A DNA stretch of 64,000 nt from Elysia chlorotica. Lineage: Eukaryota; Mollusca; Gastropoda; Plakobranchidae. The first letter of the stretch is position 1. Every line of letters begins with the position of its first letter. The position numbers and the translations under genes are program-made. Where the stretch lies: contig RQTK01000437.1 of assembly GCA_003991915.1 (NCBI GenBank), positions 29,174 through 93,173 on the forward strand. Direction: 5' to 3'. Under the pieces are notes generated by a model. It did no database searches. It was given only the letters and a program-made list of their open reading frames with translations, and was not told the DNA's origin. Positions 57,254-64,000 of this stretch are shown one piece after another.

Positions 57254-57858
57254 ATGTCAAAACGATATAAATCTCTTATAGGACTATTTGTGTACCTAGT
57301 TCTTGGTTTGTGTGACAGTCTTCGTTACTTCGGCGTCAAAATCTATCGCTGCTTTGTTCTTTCACGTTTCACCTTTTTCTGTTTCTTTTTCTCTAATTAT
57401 CCTTCTCCGTCTGTCTCTCTCCCTCTCTCTCTCTTTTCTTTTTCAGTATTTTTCTCTGTCTCTGTAGTCTCATTGTATCTGTCTGTCTGCCTCTCTCTCT
57501 CTCCCTCTTTACAGGAAATTACACCACTAGACATGACAAAAGTACTCGAAGAAAAAATATTGGCTTGCTTAACTCTGAATAGAGTTGGGAAATTTTCGGT
57601 CAAATATCAAATAATCGGTAAGGCTATAATTATGACTATGAATGTGAATATATGCCGAAGACTCAAGAGAGCTAACTAACTCGACATCGTGAAGTAATTT
57701 ACTGGTTGATTTATTACTTTCCAGGGGGCTCGGCCTTCTCGTTCCAGACACGTAGAGATAGGCGCTATTACCATCTTTACACAGTGATTATGGTTTGGAC
57801 ATTAATTTGTGTCGATCGTGGTTCGGTCATTTTGTCTGAATCATTTTACTTTGATTGA
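57254..57858 (+). CDS. array copy 3: putative small secreted protein, intact
   Basis: ATG at 57254 starts MSKRYKSLIGLFVYLVLG, a basic n-region and a 13-residue hydrophobic core, then CDSLRYFGVKIYRC. The exon 1 donor is uncertain: no GTAAGT-type site follows, and the frame also stays open straight through the CT-rich intron into exon 2. Exon 2 (57515-57617, 103 nt) reads EITPLDMTKVLEEKILACLT and on to SVKYQIIG, ending in phase 1 at GTAAGG. Exon 3 (57725-57858) enters in phase 1, reads GSAFSFQTRRDRRYYHLYTV and ends ..RGSVILSESFYFD. Total about 110 residues, few cysteines, alternating hydrophobics as in a beta-rich fold. GSVI recalls the cleavage motif of SEA domains, but that resemblance is too short to rely on. 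Family not recognised; expression untested. Confidence 0.5.
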
Positions 57859-58147
57859 ATTATGCCAATCTCCGTCTCGTCAAAACATAATTGTTTTTAT
57901 AAAAGTATCCGCAAATTTTACTCTAGTAGGAAGTAATGTCTCAGAAAATAAAACTGTTTAACATAGTAATCGCTTCCGATTTATTGGAGCTTTTTTGGTA
58001 CAAAATTTAAACAGAAAATCAACTCAGTGTTTTCTCAGAAATGCATTGTCTTTAAGGTTTTTTTTCCAAATGACGTATTATTTTCAATCAATAAAGATCG
58101 AATGAACTTTCGCAGAAAAAAAATAGTTCACTGCATGCGTTTACATG

Positions 58148-58487
58148 ATGTGGCCACGTCAAAAACGATATAAATCTCATGTAGGAATAATTGTGTACTT
58201 AATGTTTTATTTGTGTGACACTGACAGTCTTCGTTACTTCGGCGTGAAAATCTATCGCTGTCTTAGTTCTTTCACTTTTGACTTTTTTCGATCTCTTTTT
58301 CTCTCAGTCTCTGTTGTCTAATTGTCCTTTTATGTCTTTCTTCCTTTCTTTCTCTCTCTCTATCTATTTCTCTCTCTCTCACTCTCCCTCCCCCTCTCTC
58401 TCCTTCTCTTTCTATCTGTCTTTCTCTTAAAGTGTCACTATATCTCTCTCCCTATCTCTCTCCCTCTCTCTCCCTCTGTCTTCCCCA

Positions 58488-58525
<38 letters not shown>

Positions 58526-58903
58526 CCTCTCTCTCCCTCTCTCTCATTCAACCAACACTTATTTTACAGGAAATTACTCCACTAGACGTGACAAAAGTAC
58601 TTCAATAAAAATATTGGCTTGCTTAACTCTGAGTAGAGTTGGGAATTTTCCGGTCAAATATCAAATAATCGGTAAAACTATATGATTATGAAGGTGAAGT
58701 CGAAGACTCAAGAGAGCTAACTAACTAGACATCGCTAAGTAATTTACTGGTTGATTTGTTACTTTCCAGGGGGCTCAGCCTTCTCGATCCAGACACGCAG
58801 AGATAGGCGCTATTACCACCTTTACACAGTGATTATGGTTCGGACATTAATTTGTGTCGATCAGGGCTCGGTCATTTTGTCTGAATCATTTTACTTTGAT
58901 TGA
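58148..58903 (+). pseudogene. array copy 4: small secreted-protein-like gene, middle exon not open
   Basis: ATG at 58148 opens MWPRQKRYKSHVGIIVYLMF and continues to DSLRYFGVKIYRC. Relative to copies 2 and 3 this segment has an in-frame 6-bp insertion and many substitutions, yet stays open, which argues it was once translated. Exon 2 (58570-58671) keeps both splice sites but not the frame. Exon 3 (58770-58903) is intact, ending ..QGSVILSESFYFD. The CT-rich intron here is the longest of the four (about 58275-58550). Confidence 0.5.
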
Positions 58904-58930
58904 ATTAATATGCCAATCTGCGTCTCGTCA

Positions 58931-59277
58931 AAAAAAAGATCAATAAAGAGAAAATACTACAAATTATATCAGGCAGGAAAGGTATGGGGCTAAAGAAGCG
59001 TTTACAAGGAAGTCCTATTCCAATCTGAACGTGCAGAATGTGAATCTAGACAGATACTAGATATGCACTCAAAGCCTTTTTTTGTAGTTTAATCCAAAAA
59101 CATCGTTACAAGAAAATAAAAAAACACATTCTCTCGAGAGATTTTTTTTATCATTATTATGAGAACTATAACATCCCGAGTCCTTTCTAACGTGTTGCAA
59201 AAAGTAGTCGTCGTAGAAATGTTGTTGGCTTCTGAAAAATTCTGAGACATTATTGTGTATGAAGGATATGGTGAGTG

Positions 59278-59278
<1 letters not shown>
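58931..59278. other. no supported feature
   Basis: Unique DNA after the array; includes an A-rich run near 58931 and nothing recognisable. Confidence 0.5.
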
Positions 59279-59335
<57 letters not shown>

Positions 59336-59380
59336 AGATAGGGAGAGAGAGAAACAGAGAGACATAGAGAGAGACATAGT
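59279..59380. repeat. (GA)n microsatellite
   Basis: Pure GA to about 59331 then imperfect purine-rich sequence. Flanking open frames are artefacts. Confidence 0.95.
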
Positions 59381-60519
59381 TAGAAAAAGGGGGAGGGGAG
59401 AGTTGAAGCTGTTCATATACTTTTATGTAAAAGTGTACATACACACAAATGCTATTATTTTCGAAAATACTGGTGTTGGTTAAAACATTTTTTCCTTCTT
59501 TCATAAACACACTTTAAGATAACCATTAACAGAAAAGTTGAATGACATATTCTGTGTTAGTAATTTTTCTTCCAGAACAAAAATAATAATTAAGTTGGTA
59601 AAGTGCTAACATTTTTATAATACATTTGAAGCTTTTTAAGTTTTCATCTAAGGTACAAAAAGCTTAGTTCACTAACCACCGCCACGTATTTATGCAGTGA
59701 GCTTCTTAATCTGTCTCTAATTATTTTTTCTGAATGCCTTAATAGTTCTGTCCGCGCAGAAAGTTGCGGTCTCAACTTGCAACTTTTTAACATTTGGCCA
59801 TATGGCAAAGTGTGCAACATTTCTTGATTATTCGACTCTTTGGATTACATTATATTGGGAACTTTGAAAGAAAGTTTTGCATCTTTAACGATAAACAAAA
59901 ATGTTTTCTCTGTATTTTTCACATACAGGCCAGACAGAGAGACAGACACAGCAGAAACGAGTCGGTAGCCAGACCTATACAAGTAATTAAGACTTTCAAA
60001 TCATACGGAATTATTTCTTTGAAGAAGTACCAGACCAGTGTATATTAATACTTCTAATTGGATCAGTTTAGCTGCCTTGATTTTGCTAGAAAAAAATCAA
60101 CATTGCTAATATTAGTTTTTAAGAAAGCCAATGATATGCCTCAACTGACAAAGACCTAAGATACCTCTCAGTTGTTTTTCCTGGTTTGTCTGTCTATCTT
60201 TCTACCCTTCTTTCCTACTGGCCCCATGGCACGTTCTCGTTCCTTTCTGTCCCACGTATTTTTTAACGTCATCTGTGTTACTAATTTACTTTCTCTACTT
60301 AAATTGTCCATACAGTTATCTTACCCATTAATATTCCTTCTTTTCTGTTGATAGTCTATCCCATCCAGTCAGTCCACGTTTTCCTCCATTTAATTTTGTT
60401 CATATTTTGATCATTTGAAATAAAGTTATTATTTCCAAATGATTTTACTAAACTACATGGCTTATGAACTGAAAATATTTATTAGTAAATTTCAAAGGCA
60501 CGTACTCAACATAAGTTGA
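59381..60519. other. gene-free stretch
   Basis: A short acceptor-to-donor window (59929-59982, TTTTTCACATACAG to GTAATT) is open in one frame, but 54 nt is too short to support alone. Nothing else seen. Confidence 0.4.
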
Positions 60520-60657
60520 TCGACCAGTACCACATGGACCGAGCTGAAAAGAACCAGCCAAAATCGAATTCGGTGGAGGGGAGTTGTTGCGGCCCTATGT
60601 TCCACAAGGAATAGAGAGGCTTAAACAAACTATAAATAAACTAAACTGAACTAAACT
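60520..60657 (+). mobile_element. 3' end of a non-LTR retrotransposon (LINE)
   Basis: A 34-codon open stretch ends RIRWRGVVAALCSTRNREA then TAA at 60622-60624. This resembles the extreme C-terminus of ORF2 proteins of several animal LINE groups, which often end in a W-R-x-x-V-A-A-L-C type motif. It is followed by a short 3' untranslated tail with ACTAAACTGAACTAAACTG words. The rest of the element is absent, as expected for a 5'-truncated insertion. Clade not assignable from so little sequence. Confidence 0.5.
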
Positions 60658-61939
60658 GCAGTAATCTTCCAGTCTTGAACTAAAAAGTTTTACTCCTCCT
60701 TTTACTTCCCCTCTCTTTTTCTATGTTTCACTCTTTCCCTTGGACTGTTTGTCTGTTTGTCTGTCGGTTTGTCTGTCTGTCTGTCTCTCCCTATCTCTCT
60801 CTTTCTTTCTCTCCCTCTCTCTCTTGCTCGTTTACGCGCGCTGACTTTCCCTCTCTTTTTTTACCATAATTCTCTTGGTTATTACTTTTTTGGCACTGTT
60901 AAGTGATAAAACGTTAGTTGTATTAGTGTATTTTCAGGTTTCTGAACACAAATGATTTTTTTTTAATAGGTAAGTTAATATTTATTAAATGGTTTACTTT
61001 TAATTTTGTTTGCTTGTTTTAATTGTTTCCTAGAGGTTAGAATTATGCCGCAAGTTTTGAAACTTTTGCTTGCTTGATTGATTGCAACATTGTGCCACAA
61101 AGACAGATCAAAAATGGTATTGTTCTTCTTACTTTTTTAAACTTAATTGGTCACGCTATACATGAACTAACGTTCACCGACCCCACAAGGGATCTTTAAC
61201 GTCCTGAATAAAAAAAAAACCGCTCACTGTACCATTGGTACCACCTCGCAATCGACTGTGGCATCCATTAGGTAATAGGTCGAGGCGTGCGTCACTTATT
61301 AATGAGCCCTATCTCCTGTACAGGGGGCGCTCATTTCATTTATTTTCCCCGTCCATTCTTATCTCCCCTTGGATCCGACCTTTACAGACTCGAGAGCGTC
61401 GATCAGCTTTGGAGAGCCAACCAATCTTCTGCTCAAAATGTCGTGTTTGTAGGCATTTTTCTTAGAATTGGTTTTACGTAAATTGGAACACTTGGTGTCT
61501 GGTTAGGTTGGCAGGTGTGGTCGCATTCTGGATTATTCATCGTGCCGGTCTGTGGGCAAAGGGGGAGGTAATCAAGGATCTCCGGATATGCACTTTGGAC
61601 GTTCTCAACAGCTACAGACAGCACGGTCGCTGGGGCCTCGGCGAGCACAATACGGGCTGTGACAGATAAAGGCCTGTGCTAGACATTGGGGAGGTAATAT
61701 CTGCCAATAGAGTTATAGGGTCTTTAGAGTCCTTGCGGTATTGAGGCCAATCGCGAAAACGGAGACGATAATCATTGGTGATCTCCACTGATGTTCAATT
61801 ATAGCTCTTTCCGAGATTTAAGAGATGCAATGAGCGTTGAAAAAGCCAATGTTTGACGGTCGTAATTATGTCACTGGTTATTGTCATGCAGATCGTAAAG
61901 TCTGTTTTATCAAGACCTGAGAGACTGTTAAACTAGAAT
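60658..61939. other. no gene; possible upstream region of the 61940 exon
   Basis: A TCTG/CT microsatellite lies at 60740-60826. From about 61180 the sequence becomes richer in CpG (e.g. 'ggtcgaggcgtgcgtcac', 'cgagagcgtcgatcagc'), which would suit a promoter or 5' region of the downstream exon. Forward frames 61235-61481 lack other support. Confidence 0.4.
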
Positions 61940-62126
61940 ATGGCTTCGCAATCCCGCACCAAAGATTACTTTGAGGAGGAAATGAATCGACAAGCTCTGT
62001 ATCGTTTGTTGGCGTTGAGACGTTTGGGTGCGTCTGGGGCTTTTGAGATGATACATGCGCGTTTAGATTCGAGCGATTGGGACGGGAAGTTGCAAGGAAT
62101 GAAAGCGACGCTAGACTTCTCACTCG
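61940..62126 (+). CDS. probable first coding exon, gene unrecognised
   Basis: ATG at 61940 (context TAGAATATGG) opens MASQSRTKDYFEEEMNRQAL and then YRLLALRRLGASGAFEMIHA, followed by a short SSDWDGKLQGM segment. It has balanced codon use and a strongly helical, charged profile, unlike the AT-biased random frames nearby. A usable donor lies at 62126/62127 (ACTCG then GTAGTG); without splicing the frame stops at 62179. The DSSDWDGKLQG part vaguely recalls the first helix of HEAT/TOG-type repeats, but I cannot assign a family. Later exons would lie downstream, perhaps outside the window. Confidence 0.45.
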
Positions 62127-62391
62127 GTAGTGAAAAGGTTTTAACACAAGAAGTAGGATTGGCTTCTTTTCCTTTTTGAGCCAGGTTATGCTCAGTGGTT
62201 TGAGCATTGGAAAAACAAGCAAGAGGACCCAACTATCTAGCCTCATGGAGCTTCTATGTTCGAATTGACAACAACCCATTATTTCCTTAATAGATTGTTC
62301 GAGTGACCTAGAAAAACAATTTAACTATTAAATAGTTAAATTTCGTTGGAAGTTTCTGTGTTTCTTTAGGCGGCGGAGGGGGAGGGTTGTC

Positions 62392-62460
62392 AGGCCGACT
62401 CTCCGTAAACTACACACTCCACACCACACAGTCCACACCGCACATTCCATACCACACCTT
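62392..62460. repeat. long inverted repeat, left arm
   Basis: Starts GGCCGACTCTCCGTAAACTA and continues as ACACTCCACACCACAC-type sequence. Complementary to the right arm at 63042-63140. Confidence 0.8.
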
Positions 62461-63041
62461 TCACATGCTACAATAGGCCACACCTCACAGTGGTGATTAA
62501 AATGTGCGTGTGGTGCGTTGCAGCATTGCACCGTTATTGTGTGTTGTGTGTCGTATGTGTGCGCTATTTTATTTATCAAAGACTGTGATTTTATCAACAC
62601 GGAAGACTTGAATAAGAATATGATTTAATATGTATGAGACCGGCCCTTAATTTGGGACCCCAAGCACTAAGATTATCATTATAGCCTAAAGATCAAAGAA
62701 AGCAAGTGTGGGAAGACATAGACAACAATGAAGCATCTTTACGTGTCATCATGGAGCAGAAATCTTCTATGAAACTCTCCTCTTTCAGTTCTCGATAAAA
62801 AAAATGTTTTTGGCACCACATGACGTGCTTATTTTCTTTTCTTTCTTTTCTTTCTTACAATTTCTTGCTAATTTTCTAAAAATCAACCTTTTGGGACTTA
62901 GTATGTTTTGATCCTAACCTCCTCAATTGTTAACATAATCAGTGTCACTCCATCCATGATGGCGAGAGATAAGTGTGTCATTGATTCATCGTGTGTCCTG
63001 AGTTCAATGGACGTGGCGAAAGCAGCTCACACATCAGGAGT
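62461..63041. other. loop between inverted-repeat arms, no gene
   Basis: About 580 bp of AT-rich DNA including a TTTTC microsatellite near 62830. No coding capacity seen. Confidence 0.5.
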
Positions 63042-63140
63042 GTGTGGTGTGGAGTGTGTGGTGTGGAGTGTTTGGTGTGGAGTGTTTGGTGTGGAGTGTG
63101 TGGTGTGGTGTGGAGTAATTGGTCTATGGGGAGTCGGCCT
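63042..63140. repeat. long inverted repeat, right arm; GTGTGGAGT minisatellite
   Basis: Tandem GTGTGGTGTGGAGTGT units (five or more), closing with TATGGGGAGTCGGCCT, the complement of the start of the left arm. Val/Cys/Trp-rich frames across it are artefacts. Confidence 0.85.
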
Positions 63141-63299
63141 TATACTGCATCGAACTTACAAAAGATACATTACTATATATATTTAGATATGTGAAATACA
63201 AATAAGTGATCTTTATTTGCATTAACAATTTGACACTAGTGTTTCAAGAGGTGCCCTTTTATCTAAAGTAATTGCACTAAAAAAACTATAATGACGCTC

Positions 63300-63548
63300 G
63301 AGTTGAGTTGAGTTGGGTTAAGATTAACGTCCAACGTCAGCATAATATAGGTTTTATGGTGTACGGGCCCCAAGACTGATATATGACAATTGTATGTGCT
63401 GCCATACTCGAAACAGCGGGAATACCATGACTCCTGTCTCAGCTGGGCATATTAAACTGAACACCGACCCAACCAGTAAGGGACAAAATCGCCAGGGCTT
63501 GAACCACAGACCGCCTGCGTCGGAAGCCAATGATCTACTTCAGTCGGT
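63300..63548 (-). mobile_element. SINE-G copy, type 1 head, near full length
   Basis: Minus strand: 'gaagtagatcattggcttcc', GACGC, B-box-like 'ggttcaagccctggcg', the complete body through GGGGCCCGTACACCATAAAA, 'gctgacgttggacgttaa', and an AACCCAACTCAACTCAACTC tail. The A box is slightly worn. Confidence 0.9.
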
Positions 63549-64000
63549 GAATAACCTCGCGGTGTTGCTCTTCCAACAAGAAACCAAAATAATCGCTCAC
63601 GATGTTGATCCTCCATACAAGAGAAAAAGAAAACAATTTTTGTTTTTAAAAGTAAACAAAGTAAACGCCATCAATGTCAACATAACCAGAGTAACCAGTT
63701 AATTAAAACGAAGAAGAAAAACAACATCTAACAGTGAAGATGATTTTTCTTATTCGACAAAAAAATAAAAATAAAAGTACACTATTGTTTGGGTCTTCAA
63801 TAATTACACTGTAAACAGCTACCTCTGTCTGAGAAATTTCAGATAAAAAATTTTCAGTTTTTCTATAATATTATCACGACCAATATAATTATATTAATGT
63901 AATGACGGTCTAGAAAACTTATTGGAGTTGTTAGGAAAACATAATTTGTTTCTCTAAAATGTTATATAATTATATTATATTATATTTATTCATCTTGGTA
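63549..64000. other. no supported feature
   Basis: AT-rich DNA to the window end. The forward frame 63394-63702 begins within the SINE and is not a gene. Confidence 0.5.

Larger units (their letters stand above)
55300..58930 (+). repeat. four-unit tandem gene array
   Basis: Four direct units of about 0.93-1.06 kb. Each has, in order, a short AT-rich leader, an exon 1-like segment ending SLRYFGVKIYRC or its degraded form, a CT-rich intron, an acceptor TTACAG, a 102-104-nt exon, a short intron opening GTAAGG or GTAAAA and closing CTTTCCAG, and a 134-nt exon ending in TGA. Exon 2 starts at 55627, 56588, 57515 and 58570. Similarity stops after the last exon 3 near 58930, where unit 4 lacks the spacer seen between the others. 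Confidence 0.9.

Noticed and set aside
57515-57858. assignment of the array protein to the SEA domain family on the basis of GSVI
   Set aside because: A four-residue match is not enough; the length and surrounding pattern do not clearly fit, so the family is left open.
59929-59982. 54-nt micro-exon between an acceptor and GTAATT
   Set aside because: Too short for support on its own and no neighbouring exon was found in a matching phase.

Overview
This is a eukaryotic, almost certainly invertebrate-animal, nuclear window: AT-rich, with no long open frames, very many simple repeats, and at least twenty copies of one tRNA-derived SINE in both orientations. The style (long CT, GA, CTA/CTG, TCTA and CTGT arrays, short tandem duplications every few kb, small intron-split exons) fits a mollusc, perhaps a gastropod. 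That is an inference from texture; no diagnostic gene was found. Two runs of N (31808-31889, 42116-42316) show it is an assembly scaffold. Most long open frames are translations of microsatellites and are not listed as genes.

Layout. 0.1-1.5 kb: gene-free with a degenerate tandem repeat. 1.8-5.25 kb: a complex segmental duplication containing a 308-bp element with perfect 25-bp terminal inverted repeats, an inverted partial copy of it, and two SINEs. 5.3-9.7 kb: AT-rich, with several tandem duplications. 9.8-11.1 kb: a foldback element, then two alternative first exons sharing one splice donor and a further exon candidate. 12.0-12.2 kb: a reverse-strand exon candidate. 13.5-14.3 kb: two worn SINEs. 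16.48-22.43 kb: a 2.95-kb tandem duplication carrying gene fragments (one cysteine-rich exon open in the first copy and not in the second), two SINEs and a GTT array per unit. 23-31 kb: microsatellite country. 33-41 kb and 45-51 kb: SINE-rich accessory DNA. 51-54 kb: gene-free, with a second foldback copy. 55.3-58.93 kb: four tandem units, each with a signal-peptide-like start, a CT-rich intron, a 103-nt exon, a short intron and a 134-nt terminal exon. 60.5 kb: 3' end of a non-LTR retrotransposon. 61.9 kb: probable first coding exon. 62.4-63.1 kb: a long inverted repeat. 63.3 kb: a nearly whole SINE.

The best candidate for something undescribed is the array at 55.3-58.93 kb. It looks like a young local family encoding a small secreted protein of roughly 110 residues. 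The terminal exon frame is intact in all four copies; the middle exon is intact only in copy 3. The copies are mosaics of one another, as expected from gene conversion or unequal crossing-over. I do not recognise the protein.

The SINE family (called SINE-G here as a working name only) has a shared body of about 150 bp ending in an AACTC-rich tail. Its tRNA-like head comes in two versions: type 1 contains GGTAGAACATCGGCTTCC, and type 2 contains GGTAGAGCGTTGGT followed by an extra spacer. For SINEs, '+' means the head-to-tail direction lies on the given strand.
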